DNA of 64,000 nt. It comes from Runella sp. MFBS21 (lineage in GTDB: Bacteria; Bacteroidota; Bacteroidia; Cytophagales; Spirosomataceae). Position numbers and translations under genes: made by a program. The notes below the pieces were generated by a model, which did not search any database, was not told the DNA's origin, and saw nothing but the letters and a program-made list of their open reading frames with translations. Position 1 is the first letter of the stretch; the number at the start of each line of letters is the position of its first letter. This document shows positions 44,408 through 53,549 of this stretch, piece after piece. The stretch lies in the NCBI RefSeq assembly GCF_029433105.1, contig NZ_JARNTW010000015.1, positions 62,001 through 126,000 on the forward strand, read 5' to 3'.

Positions 44408-45109
44408 ATGAAACCTTTTCTCATCTTCGCACACGTATTCATTGGTTTTGTAGCACTTACTGTAGGACTTATCCCTATGTTTTCAAAAAAAGGAGGACGT
44501 CTACACAACGTCACCGGCCTCATCTATTACTGGTCTATGGTCGTTGTGGCTATCACAGCGTTGCTTTTGGTAGTCATTTCCCCTCTCAACGACGGGCGTT
44601 TGTTTTTAACAGGCATTGCTATTTTTAGTTTTTACTTATGTTTTACGGGTAAAAGATCCCTAACACAACGCAACGGAGCTCCTACCCGTTGGTATGATTG
44701 GGGTATTTCAGGACTTATGGCTCTTACTGCTCTAGCCATGCTTATGTATGGTATTAGCTTACTTTTTCAAAGTCTTACACACGAAACTGTTAATATGATG
44801 GGTATTCTATTCATTGTATTCGGGGTTTTTAGTGGCTCAAGTGCCCGTTATGATTTTCGGAAATACCTCCAACCCTCCTCTGCCAAATATGGCCCCAAAG
44901 AGTGGTTTTTTATTCATATTGAGCGCATGGGTGGTTCTTATATTGCTACATTTACGGCTTTTGCGTTGGTCAATGTCCGCTATGTTTTTCCTGATGCACC
45001 TAGTAGTGTGTATATCGCTACTTGGATTATGCCGGGGATGATTGGTGGTATGATCATTGGCAGAGTGATACGTCAATATTTATCAAAGCGTAAAGTATCA
45101 ACTACTTAA
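44408..45109 (+). CDS. DUF2306-like membrane protein
   Basis: A 233-residue protein with seven or so hydrophobic helices. The N-terminus FLIFAHVFIGFVALTVGLIP plus GGRLHNVTGLIYYWSMVVVA fits the DUF2306 predicted membrane family, which carries conserved His residues in the first helices and may bind heme. Further His and Arg residues are in WFFIHIERMGGSYIATF. Function unknown; the family placement is moderate. No signal of an operon with the neighbouring genes. Confidence 0.65.
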   Translation: MKPFLIFAHVFIGFVALTVGLIPMFSKKGGRLHNVTGLIYYWSMVVVAITALLLVVISPLNDGRLFLTGIAIFSFYLCFTGKRSLTQRNGAPTRWYDWGISGLMALTALAMLMYGISLLFQSLTHETVNMMGILFIVFGVFSGSSARYDFRKYLQPSSAKYGPKEWFFIHIERMGGSYIATFTAFALVNVRYVFPDAPSSVYIATWIMPGMIGGMIIGRVIRQYLSKRKVSTT

Positions 45110-45139
45110 ACGCTATATAAACATATCAAGATTAAAAAC

Positions 45140-45168
45140 TATATTTGCCTAGTTGATATATGTCAACT
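45140..45168 (+). promoter_or_regulatory. MarR promoter/operator region
   Basis: TATATTTG (45140-45147), a perfect TAnnTTTG, is followed by an 18-base near-palindrome at 45151-45168 (AGTTGA-N6-TCAACT) that would cover the transcription start. A partial half-site ACATATCAA (45121-45129) and another GACATATCA (45206-45214) flank it. Confidence 0.55.
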
Positions 45169-45234
45169 TTCTTGAAGCTAAATAGTATATTTTTATTAAC
45201 TTTAAGACATATCATTTGACATCCAATATAGGCA

Positions 45235-45705
45235 ATGCGTAAAGAAAAAACTGTTGACTTTCACATCAAATGGGCATGGCATGCTATTTCACGCATGTAC
45301 AACACCTACGCTTCGCGTCGCTATGGGATGACGATGGCTATCGGGTATGTACTCCTAAATATTGATACCGAAACCGGTACTCCTGCTACTAAGATTGGCC
45401 CTTCGATTGGGATGGAACCTCGCAGCCTCACCCGTACCCTTAAAACCCTCGAAGAAAAAGGTTGGATTAGGCGCGAAATTGACGAAAATGACAAACGTTT
45501 TGTGAAAGTGTTTTTGACCGAAGAGGGTCGGGTAAAGCGTGATATGGCTCGCGAAGGAGTCATTTCCTTCAATACTATGTTGCGAGAGCAAATCCCCCTC
45601 GAAAAATTGGTTATATTTTTTGAAGTTATCAAAGAAATTAACCGACTTGTAGATGAAGAAAACAACAAAATCAAAGCGGAGCCACAGATACAAGAAGAGT
45701 TTTAA
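45235..45705 (+). CDS. MarR-family transcriptional regulator
   Basis: A 156-residue winged-helix protein. The DNA-binding part contains GPSIGMEPRSLTRTLKTLEE and the wing segment GWIRREIDENDKRFVKVFLT (the conserved D-x-R-x-x-x-V-x-L pattern), with helical dimerisation ends at both termini. It probably represses its own promoter through the palindrome at 45151-45168; other targets are not visible here. It lies alone, between the DUF2306-like gene and the efflux locus. Confidence 0.9.
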   Translation: MRKEKTVDFHIKWAWHAISRMYNTYASRRYGMTMAIGYVLLNIDTETGTPATKIGPSIGMEPRSLTRTLKTLEEKGWIRREIDENDKRFVKVFLTEEGRVKRDMAREGVISFNTMLREQIPLEKLVIFFEVIKEINRLVDEENNKIKAEPQIQEEF

Positions 45706-45929
45706 ACTCTTCTTTTTCTTTTTTATACCCTGATTCTTCCCTTTTGTCCGCTTTTTCTCCCAGTTCGCACTATTTCAATAGCCTACCACAACTGCTGCTT
45801 TTACATTTGTAATACTTATTTTAAAAGAAATAGTAAAAACAATTTTTTCTAAAAAAAGTACCAAACTAGAAAGTGCCGCGCAGCACTATTTTTGAGTTTC
45901 TAAAAGTTTTTTTCTTTGACCCAATCACT

Positions 45930-45949
45930 ACTGACATACCGTTGTCAGT
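45930..45949. promoter_or_regulatory. Operator-like palindrome, distal
   Basis: ACTGACA-N6-TGTCAGT, perfect 7-base arms over 20 bases, about 150 bases before the tetR-type start. Size and geometry fit a TetR- or MarR-family binding site. Confidence 0.5.
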
Positions 45950-46029
45950 GTAGAATATTTTATTTGTAGTAAATATTTAGCCTATTAACAGCCCTTTCTC
46001 CAAATATTATCTTTCAATAAAACCTAAAA

Positions 46030-46073
46030 AAAACTTTGGAAACTTTGAACTTTCTTATAGTTTCCAAAGTTTT
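46030..46073. promoter_or_regulatory. TetR operator-like inverted repeat overlapping a promoter
   Basis: Two perfect 15-base arms (46030-46044 and 46059-46073; arm AAAACTTTGGAAACT) separated by 14 bases. A promoter-like pair, TTG (46036-46038), 19 bases, TAGTTTCC (46058-46065), lies inside, so binding would block it. It sits 25 bases before the TetR gene start. Confidence 0.75.
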
Positions 46074-46098
46074 CACCTAAAAAAAGTGAAAATAGATA

Positions 46099-46749
46099 GT
46101 GAGAGAAAGAATCCTTGAAAAAGCCCAAGAACTGTTTTTTCGGTTTGGGGTAAAGAGTGTTACAATGGACGATATTGCTAGAGAACTAGGGATATCGAAG
46201 AAGACCATTTATCAGCATTTTGAAGACAAAAATTCGATGGTTTGTGCCGGGGTAAAACATCATTTTGAATGTGACCATTTTATTTCTGAACAAATCCACA
46301 ACGAAGCCCCTAACCCTATCGCCGAAGCGGTAATGGGTGCCGAAATGATGCGCCAAACGATGTCAGGATTGAACCCTTCGGCAATTTTCGATATCAAGAA
46401 GTATTATCCCCAAGCTTGGGATATGTTTTCACAATACAAAAAAGGATTTGTACTAGAGTTAATCCGCCGTAATCTAAACAAAGGCATCGAAATGGGGCTT
46501 TACCGAGCCAATATCAACATAGAAGTGATTGCACGCCTACGACTCGAACAAATCGAAATGGGTCTTGATCCATACATTTTTCCATTGGGTCAATTCAATC
46601 CTTTAGAAACTCAGCTTGAGTTGCTTGACCATTTTTTGCGAGGTATCGTTACGGATGAGGGACTGATTTTGTATGAAGAATATAACAAAACACACATTAC
46701 CCTACCCCAATCTACTGCACACTTATTCAACAATAAAAGTACCTATTAA
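46099..46749 (+). CDS. TetR/AcrR-family repressor of the efflux locus
   Basis: A 216-residue regulator with an N-terminal helix-turn-helix (residues ~1-47: RILEKAQELFFRFGVKSVTM, ELGISKKTIYQHFEDKNSMV) and a helical ligand domain. Start codon is GTG. It precedes TolC, adaptor and RND genes on the same strand (116-base gap), so it is the likely local repressor, and the large inverted repeat just upstream is its likely operator. Ligand unknown. Confidence 0.92.
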   Translation: MRERILEKAQELFFRFGVKSVTMDDIARELGISKKTIYQHFEDKNSMVCAGVKHHFECDHFISEQIHNEAPNPIAEAVMGAEMMRQTMSGLNPSAIFDIKKYYPQAWDMFSQYKKGFVLELIRRNLNKGIEMGLYRANINIEVIARLRLEQIEMGLDPYIFPLGQFNPLETQLELLDHFLRGIVTDEGLILYEEYNKTHITLPQSTAHLFNNKSTY

Positions 46750-46865
46750 CAGCTATCTTAAATTGTTTCACTACTTAACTTCCTCTAAAACTATGATTAT
46801 CAAACCACTATACATCTTCTAATAACAGCCCAATTTCTTAACAATCCAATTTCTCAAACATTTAT

Positions 46866-48221
46866 ATGCAACACCTTCAACTCAAATGGAAATGGCTGGT
46901 AATGCTTTTGTTGCCGCTCTTTCCTGCCTACAGCCAAACGCGTTATAGTCTTCAAGAAGCTATTCAATATGGCATAACGCACAATATCAACGTCAAAAAT
47001 ACCCAAACTGATGCCCAAAGCGCCGAATCGCGCATTGGTGAGATTCGGTCGGTGGGATTGCCACAAGTAAGTGCATCCGTAAATATTCTAGACAACTTAA
47101 TTATCCAAAAGGCGATTCTACCGGCCGCATTTGTGGGAGGTTCGGCTGATGATCCTCCAGTGGCGATTCCCTTTGGTGTGAAATACTCTGGCACAGCAGC
47201 AGCTCAGCTCAACCAAATCATTTTCAACGCTCAATGGTTGTTGGGATTAAAGGCAGCACAAGCTTATCGAGAGTTGGCTATCAAAAACGTAACACAATCC
47301 AAGATTCAAGTAGCCGAAAATGTTGCAAAAGCTTATTACAGTGTTTTGGTAGCCGAAGAAAGAGCCAAACTTTTGGATTTGAATATTCAACGTCTCGATA
47401 GCCTCACTCGCGAAATGAGTGCTATGAACCAAAAAGGATTTGTAGAAAAACTCGATGTAGATCGTTTGGAAGTATCGCTTAACAACCTCAAAACCGAGCG
47501 GTCTAAAGTTCAGAATCTAGTAGATTTAAGCTATTACATGCTCAAATTTCAGATGGGTATGAAGCTAGATGAAGCTATCGAACTTACCGACCGCATCAAC
47601 GAAAACGAGGTAGCCCGCATCGAATCAGAGGTAAAAGCCGAAAACAGCGCCCCTTTCAGCTACGACCAACGTATCGATTACTCCATTCTCAAAAGTAACC
47701 TACTACTCTCTGAAATGGATGTAGAAAACAATAAGCGGGGGTATTATCCTACGGTAGCTGCTTTTGCGGGTTATGGGTACAACACGGGTCGTAACAAATT
47801 TTCAGAATTGTTTAGCTCTCCTTGGTTTAATAACTCAAATATTGGGATTAATGTCAGCATTCCAATCTTTGATGGTTTTGCAAAAAAATACAAAATCCAA
47901 CAAGCGAAATTTACCGTTGACAAAGTAAAACAGAGTTTGAGCTTGGTAGAACAATCCATTGATTTACAAATCCGTAGTGCCAACATTACGATTTTGAATG
48001 GCCTCGAAACCCTCAAAACTCAAAAGCGTAATCTTGATTTGGCCCAAGAAGTAGTGCGGGTCTCCAAAATCAAATACCAATCAGGTACTGGCTCAAACAT
48101 TGAAGTTATCAATGCCGAGTCGGCACTCAAAGAAGCGCAAACCAATTATTTTGCCTCACTCTATGATTTGCTTTTGGCAAAAATAGACTTAGACAAAGCC
48201 AAAGGGAAATTAAACTACTAA
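46866..48221 (+). CDS. TolC-family outer-membrane efflux protein
   Basis: A 451-residue protein with a signal peptide (cleavage after PAYSQ, residue ~24). Two outer-membrane-efflux repeats of long coiled coils follow: one begins YSLQEAIQYGITHNINVKNT, and the second ends with VVRVSKIKYQSGTGSNIEVI. It forms the trimeric exit duct of the tripartite pump with the next two gene products. Confidence 0.93.
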   Translation: MQHLQLKWKWLVMLLLPLFPAYSQTRYSLQEAIQYGITHNINVKNTQTDAQSAESRIGEIRSVGLPQVSASVNILDNLIIQKAILPAAFVGGSADDPPVAIPFGVKYSGTAAAQLNQIIFNAQWLLGLKAAQAYRELAIKNVTQSKIQVAENVAKAYYSVLVAEERAKLLDLNIQRLDSLTREMSAMNQKGFVEKLDVDRLEVSLNNLKTERSKVQNLVDLSYYMLKFQMGMKLDEAIELTDRINENEVARIESEVKAENSAPFSYDQRIDYSILKSNLLLSEMDVENNKRGYYPTVAAFAGYGYNTGRNKFSELFSSPWFNNSNIGINVSIPIFDGFAKKYKIQQAKFTVDKVKQSLSLVEQSIDLQIRSANITILNGLETLKTQKRNLDLAQEVVRVSKIKYQSGTGSNIEVINAESALKEAQTNYFASLYDLLLAKIDLDKAKGKLNY

Positions 48222-48295
48222 AAACCATCTGTCTTGGAAAAAGCTTTGACTTTTCTCCAACATAAGAGACAGACAATCAAAACCATATCGTCATT

Positions 48296-49432
48296 ATGAA
48301 AACACAATACATTCTTTTATTAACAGCCACATTGCTCATAACTGCCTGCGGAGGCGAAAAGAAAGCCAATACAGTAGCAGAGAAAAAAGAAGCCTTGGCC
48401 CAATTGAAAGCCGAAGCCAAAACACTGACTGAAAAGATTTCAGCTCTTGAGACCGAACTCAAGGCCGCCGACCCTACAATGAAGGCTGCCGAAAAAGTAA
48501 TGCCCGTGGTAACGACTGCGCTTCAAACCCGCAACTTCAAAAGTTTTATTGAAATTCAGGGCACTATCGAAACCAAAAATACGGCCACAGCCACTCCTCG
48601 TATGGCAGGTACTTATACCACTGTGTACGTCAAAGAAGGCCAAAGTGTAAAAGCAGGACAGCTGTTAGCTAAGATAGACAATGCGATTTTGATAGACCAA
48701 ATCGCCGCTCTCAAACAACAACTTGAACTAGCAAACACGGTTTTTGAAAAACAAAAATCACTTTGGGACCAAAAAATCGGTACGGAGATTCAGTACTTAC
48801 AAGCCAAAAACAATAAAGAATCTTTGGAAAAAAACTTGGCTGTATTGAATACCCAAATAGACATGTACAATGTGTATGCTCCTATCAATGGTGCGGTAGA
48901 AAAAGTAATGGCCAAAACAGGCGAAATAGCTGCCCCTGGTATGCCTCTTGCTAGCATTGTAAACCTTGGAAGTCTCAAAGCTACTGCCAATGTACCTGAT
49001 GTGTATGTGAGCAACATCAAAATGGGAGACGCTGTAAAGGTACTTTTGCCTGATTTAAACCGCGAAATCAACGCTCGTATTACGTTTATTAGTAAGCTCG
49101 TAAATCCCGCCAATCGTACCTTCAAAATCGAAGCCTCGATTCCTACAAGCGGCGACATCAAGCCCAATATGCTTTCTGTATTAAACATTGCTGACATCAA
49201 CAAATCCAACGCTCTCGTGATTCCTCAAAATTATATTCAAAGCACCGAGTTTGGAGATGTAGTATATGTAGCAGAAACCGAAGGCAATAAAAAAATAGCA
49301 AAAGCTCGCAAAGTAAAAACGGGAGTGTCATATAACGGCGAAATCGAAATCATAGAAGGACTCCAAGCTGGAGATTTGATTGTGACGGAAGGTTATCAAG
49401 ATTTAGTGGATGGACAGGCAATTAGTTTCTAA
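48296..49432 (+). CDS. RND periplasmic adaptor (membrane fusion) lipoprotein
   Basis: A 378-residue HlyD/AcrA-type adaptor. The lipoprotein signal ends in LLITACGG (Cys at residue 18). An acidic helical region (~20-60) is followed by lipoyl halves (TPRMAGTYTTVYVKEGQSVK and MYNVYAPINGAVEKVMAKTG), a helical hairpin between them, a beta-barrel domain and a membrane-proximal domain. It links the RND pump to TolC. It is 74 bases after tolC and 89 before the pump gene. Confidence 0.93.
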   Translation: MKTQYILLLTATLLITACGGEKKANTVAEKKEALAQLKAEAKTLTEKISALETELKAADPTMKAAEKVMPVVTTALQTRNFKSFIEIQGTIETKNTATATPRMAGTYTTVYVKEGQSVKAGQLLAKIDNAILIDQIAALKQQLELANTVFEKQKSLWDQKIGTEIQYLQAKNNKESLEKNLAVLNTQIDMYNVYAPINGAVEKVMAKTGEIAAPGMPLASIVNLGSLKATANVPDVYVSNIKMGDAVKVLLPDLNREINARITFISKLVNPANRTFKIEASIPTSGDIKPNMLSVLNIADINKSNALVIPQNYIQSTEFGDVVYVAETEGNKKIAKARKVKTGVSYNGEIEIIEGLQAGDLIVTEGYQDLVDGQAISF

Positions 49433-49521
49433 CAAATCGTTAATTGTTATTCGTTAATTTCGGCTATTGCAAACATACAGCTAGCCATTAACTAACAGCG
49501 ATTAACCTAAACCGTAAGGTT

Positions 49522-52500
49522 ATGACAACCCTAAAAGACTTTAAAATTACCCGTTGGTGCTTAGAAAACAAGACTACGGTATATCTCTTTACAGCCATTA
49601 TTTCGTTGGCGGGCTTGTTTATATATTTCACCATGCCCAAAGAGCAGTTTCCCGAAATCGCCGTTCCAACGGTGATTGTATCGACAATCTATCCAGGGGC
49701 TAGTCCTTCGGATATTGAGACAATTATTACCAAACCTATCGAAAAGCAAATCAAAGCAGCAAGTGGAGTTACAAAAATCAAATCCAATTCGATTCAAGAT
49801 TTCTCTCTTATTACGGTTGAGTTTTCGACAGGAATCAAAGCTCAAGAAGCCAAACAACGCGTAGCTGACGCCGTCGACAAAGCCTTGGTAGACCTCCCCA
49901 CCGACCGCAAACAAGACCCTTCGGTACAAGAAGTAAACTTCTCGGAGTTTCCAATCATGAACATCAACTTGGCAGGAAACTACTCATTGAAAAAATTGAA
50001 AGACTATGCTGAGCAATTGAAAGACGAAATCGAGTCGTTGCCGGAAATTACCCGCGTGGACATCGTAGGAGCGCTCGACCGCGAAATCCAAATCAACTTG
50101 GATTTGTATAAAATGCAAGCAGCGGGAGTGTCGTTTTACGAAATTCAAAATGCAATTCAGGGAGAAAATATCAATATTTCGGGTGGAGAGCTCAACGTTG
50201 ACAATGTTCGGCGAAACCTGCGCGTAGTAGGTGAGTTTAAAGATGCTCGTCAGCTAGAAAATATCATTGTTCGCTCTTCTACGGGAGCTACTCTCCGCTT
50301 GGCCGAGATTGCTGAAGTGAAAGACGGTTTTGCCGAAAAACAAAGCTACGCCCGTTTGGACGGAAAAACGGTAATTACCCTCAACGTCATCAAACGCGGC
50401 GGCGAAAACCTGATTTCGGCTGCCGACGAAATCAAGGCAATTTTGAAAAAATACGAAGAAACAAAATTCCCTGATGGCCTTAAAATCAGCTTGACCAACG
50501 ACAGCTCCGACCGCACCAAAGTAGAGCTAAATGACTTACTCAATACGGTTATTTTAGGCTTTATCTTCGTGGTATTGGTGTTGATGTTTTTTATGGGAGT
50601 CCAAGATGCGATTTTCGTAGGGCTTTCGGTTCCTCTTTCTACTTTGGTAGCATTTGTATTATTTCCTGTAATTGCTTCGGCTACGGGTATCACTTTTACG
50701 CTCAACACTATCGTTCTTTTCGCCTTTTTGTTAGGGCTAGGAATTGTGGTAGATGACGCGATTGTGGTTATCGAAAACGCCCACCGCGTTTATAACGAAG
50801 ACAAAAAACTGACTCGTAATGAGGCTATCTCCTATGCGGCGGGCGAAGTATTTGTGCCGGTATTGTCAGGGACTCTTACCACGATTGCGCCTTTCTTACC
50901 CCTTTTATTCTGGCCGGGTATTGTGGGTGAATTCATGAAATTCTTACCATTGACCCTCATTATTACGCTTTTTGCGTCGTTGTTTGTAGCCTATGTTATG
51001 AACCCCGTGTTTGCATCATCCTCACTCAAAAGAGTAGAAGAACATGCCAATGAAGACAAATCTTTCAGAGCGATTTTGAAGCCTGTTCTGATTTTGGCAG
51101 GGGTATCGATTGTGGGCTATCTTATCAATTTTGGTATTGGCAACTTGCTCGCCCTCATTACGCTTTTGTATATTTTCAATCACTATATCCTCACGCCTCA
51201 TATCATCGTACCATTCCAAGAGAATGTATTTCCTCGTCTTAAAAATGGCTATCGGAAACTCATCGCTTGGGTTATTACAGGACGGCGTCCGTATGGAGTT
51301 TTTGCGGCGGTCATTGGGCTACTCATCGGAACATTTATTTTGATGGGTGCCTTCCCTCCCAAATCAGTCTTTTTCCCTAGTGGTGACCCAGATTTTGTGT
51401 ACGTTTATTGTGTAATGCCTCAAGGGACAGATGCTTCAAAAACCAACGAGGTCATGAAGCAACTAGAAGACCGCGTGTATAGTGTCATTGGCAAAAACAG
51501 CCCCGTAGTGGCCTCTGTCATTACAAACATTGGTATCAACGCTGGCGACCCCTTCAATCCTGACCGCACCGTAGTACCGCATAAAGGAAAAATTACCGTG
51601 GCGTTTAAGAGTGTGGAGGAGCGGGTACATCATGGCGTTTCGACTTCCGACATTTTGGCCAAAGTTCGGGAAAAAGTAAAGGGGATTCCGGGTGCTCAAG
51701 TCACCGCCGAGCCTGAAAGTAATGGGCCTCCAACCGGAAAACCAGTAACGATTGAGATTGCAGGTGAAGATTTTGACCAACTTGTCAATGTGACCGCTAC
51801 TGTGAAGAATGCCATTATTAAATCTGGCATCCAAGGAATTGAGGATTTAAAGTCAGATTTGGTATTGAACAAGCCTGAAATTATCATTGATATTGACCGC
51901 GAACAAGCCGCTCGTGAAGGCATCAGTACGGCCCAAATCGCCTTACAGATTAGAGGAGCCCTGTTTGGAACAGAGGTTTCAAAATTCCGCGATGATAAAG
52001 ACGATTATCCTATCATGGTACGTTTGAAAGAAAGTGATCGCAATCAGATTGAAAAGCTTTTGAGTATGAACGTGGTGTATCGTGACATGAATCTGGGTGG
52101 AGTATTGCGCCAAGTTCCGTTGAGTACTCTCACAAACATCCGTTATGCCACTACCTATAGTGGTATCAACCGCAAAGATCAAGAACGTGTAGTGACATTA
52201 TCATCAGATGTATTGGGAGGTTTCAATGCCAACGATGTCAACGCACAAATCAAAGACGTAGTAGACGGCCTTGATATCCCACAAGGATACAATATCCGCT
52301 TAGGAGGTGAGCAAGAAGAACAAATGAAGTCGATGCAGTTTTTAAGTGTTGCATTTTTGGGTGCTATCTTGTTGATTTTCTTAATTTTGGTAACTCAATT
52401 CAACTCTACCAGTAAGCCATTCATTATCTTCTTTACGGTATTGTTTAGTTTGATTGGGGTATTCTTAGGATTTATGGTTACTGGCAAAACTATGTCTATC

Positions 52501-52980
52501 ATCATGACAGGGGTTGGGATATTTGCCTTGGCAGGGATTGTAATTAAAAACGGTATCTTGTTGATTGAGTTTACGGACGAGCTCAAAGGACGTGGATACC
52601 CTACTCGTCAAGCGCTTATCGAAGCAGGAGCTGCCCGTTTGACCCCTGTATTGCTCACCGCTTCGGCTTGTATTTTAGGTTTGATTCCATTGGCGTTAGG
52701 GATGAACATCAACTTCGTGACGCTATTTACAGAGTTCAATCCCCAAATCTTCATTGGAGGTTTTAGCGCCTTATTTTGGGGGCCATTGGCTTACACTATC
52801 ATCTACGGTTTGATTTTCAGTACGACCCTTACTCTACTTGTAGTACCCACAATGTACTGGATAGTAGAACGTTTGAAGGCTCGTTTGAGCAAAAAGCCAG
52901 CCGAGCAACCTGCTTATTCATTCTCAAATGGCACAGCCAATGGCAATGGAAATCATGTAGAACAAGAAGTAGAAATTTAA
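49522..52980 (+). CDS. RND-family efflux permease (HAE1-like)
   Basis: A 1152-residue, 12-TM proton-driven pump. TM4 carries the proton-relay acids in GLGIVVDDAIVVIENAHRVY. The large periplasmic loops follow TM1 and TM7, and each half has the family's GDPDFVYVYC and IPQGYNIRLGGEQEEQ type segments. It is longer than AcrB (1049), mainly from an extra membrane-associated stretch around residues 500-570 and a Gly/Asn-rich tail. Closest in type to the hydrophobe/amphiphile exporters; substrate unknown. The operon ends at 53009-53042. Confidence 0.93.
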   Translation: MTTLKDFKITRWCLENKTTVYLFTAIISLAGLFIYFTMPKEQFPEIAVPTVIVSTIYPGASPSDIETIITKPIEKQIKAASGVTKIKSNSIQDFSLITVEFSTGIKAQEAKQRVADAVDKALVDLPTDRKQDPSVQEVNFSEFPIMNINLAGNYSLKKLKDYAEQLKDEIESLPEITRVDIVGALDREIQINLDLYKMQAAGVSFYEIQNAIQGENINISGGELNVDNVRRNLRVVGEFKDARQLENIIVRSSTGATLRLAEIAEVKDGFAEKQSYARLDGKTVITLNVIKRGGENLISAADEIKAILKKYEETKFPDGLKISLTNDSSDRTKVELNDLLNTVILGFIFVVLVLMFFMGVQDAIFVGLSVPLSTLVAFVLFPVIASATGITFTLNTIVLFAFLLGLGIVVDDAIVVIENAHRVYNEDKKLTRNEAISYAAGEVFVPVLSGTLTTIAPFLPLLFWPGIVGEFMKFLPLTLIITLFASLFVAYVMNPVFASSSLKRVEEHANEDKSFRAILKPVLILAGVSIVGYLINFGIGNLLALITLLYIFNHYILTPHIIVPFQENVFPRLKNGYRKLIAWVITGRRPYGVFAAVIGLLIGTFILMGAFPPKSVFFPSGDPDFVYVYCVMPQGTDASKTNEVMKQLEDRVYSVIGKNSPVVASVITNIGINAGDPFNPDRTVVPHKGKITVAFKSVEERVHHGVSTSDILAKVREKVKGIPGAQVTAEPESNGPPTGKPVTIEIAGEDFDQLVNVTATVKNAIIKSGIQGIEDLKSDLVLNKPEIIIDIDREQAAREGISTAQIALQIRGALFGTEVSKFRDDKDDYPIMVRLKESDRNQIEKLLSMNVVYRDMNLGGVLRQVPLSTLTNIRYATTYSGINRKDQERVVTLSSDVLGGFNANDVNAQIKDVVDGLDIPQGYNIRLGGEQEEQMKSMQFLSVAFLGAILLIFLILVTQFNSTSKPFIIFFTVLFSLIGVFLGFMVTGKTMSIIMTGVGIFALAGIVIKNGILLIEFTDELKGRGYPTRQALIEAGAARLTPVLLTASACILGLIPLALGMNINFVTLFTEFNPQIFIGGFSALFWGPLAYTIIYGLIFSTTLTLLVVPTMYWIVERLKARLSKKPAEQPAYSFSNGTANGNGNHVEQEVEI

Positions 52981-53008
52981 GATTTTTGAAGGTTTAGAGA
53001 AGCTTGGT

Positions 53009-53042
53009 AAAAAAAAGCCGTTCCTTTGGAGCGGCTTTTTTT
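53009..53042 (+). terminator. Terminator of the efflux operon
   Basis: AAAAAGCCGTTCC pairs with GGAGCGGCTTTTT around a TTT loop (one G-U pair), with a T-run at the 3' side, about 30 bases after the pump stop codon. Confidence 0.9.
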
Positions 53043-53198
53043 GTGAGGGATTGTTTAAAATCGGTATAACTACAACCATTTTGAATTATATTTTAAGTAA
53101 ACTTTGCTTTAGACATAAGCGATTTAATATATTTAAGTAAGGAAAGGGTAACGTACTTACCTATTCTGAGTTTATCGTCAATTTTTAATCAAAAACGT

Positions 53199-53405
53199 AT
53201 GAATCAGAAAGTTAAGCGAGTAGCTTATAGCTACTTGACAGGGGCATGTCTTGCTCTTTTTACGGCCTTGACAGTTGCTTCTTGTAGTACTAAAAATGAC
53301 AATGTAAACCCATTGTTACAAGTTCAATCTGACTCTTTAAAAACAGCGGATGGTGATGACACACCTCCACCAAAACTACCTTGTGGCCCTGGTGGTTGTC
53401 CGTAG
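53199..53405 (+). CDS. Very small lipoprotein with Cys-Gly-Pro tail
   Basis: A 68-residue protein with a lipoprotein signal (residues ~12-29, ALFTALTVASC; lipid Cys at residue 29). The mature part has only ~40 residues, is polar and acidic, and ends in DDTPPPKLPCGPGGCP. I do not recognise a family. A clean signal, an intergenic setting and its own strong terminator make it a real gene. The two C-terminal cysteines could form a small disulfide loop or bind metal. Confidence 0.7.
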   Translation: MNQKVKRVAYSYLTGACLALFTALTVASCSTKNDNVNPLLQVQSDSLKTADGDDTPPPKLPCGPGGCP

Positions 53406-53416
53406 TAAGTGTACTT

Positions 53417-53453
53417 TTAAAAATTGGGTTAGCTAAGCTAATCCAATTTTTAA
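53417..53453. terminator. Terminator after the small lipoprotein
   Basis: A 17-bp stem (53417-53433 with 53437-53453, one G-U pair) with a TAA loop and A/T-rich outer arms. It could also serve the convergent msrB transcript from the other side. Confidence 0.8.
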
Positions 53454-53549
53454 TATGGCAAGTCTGTTCCAACAAACACAATATTAAATGGTGAAGAAGA
53501 GTTTCCTATCTATTCCAAATAGTATTTATTGTACAGTGTGCTGGATTAG

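Larger units (their letters stand above)
45706..46098. other. 393-base regulatory gap before the efflux locus
   Basis: No coding frame. It contains a GC-rich hairpin AGTGC-CGCGCA-GCACT followed by ATTTTT (45872-45893), which may end the MarR transcript and is enclosed by further weak pairing. It also holds two operator-like inverted repeats, at 45930-45949 and 46030-46073. Confidence 0.55.
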
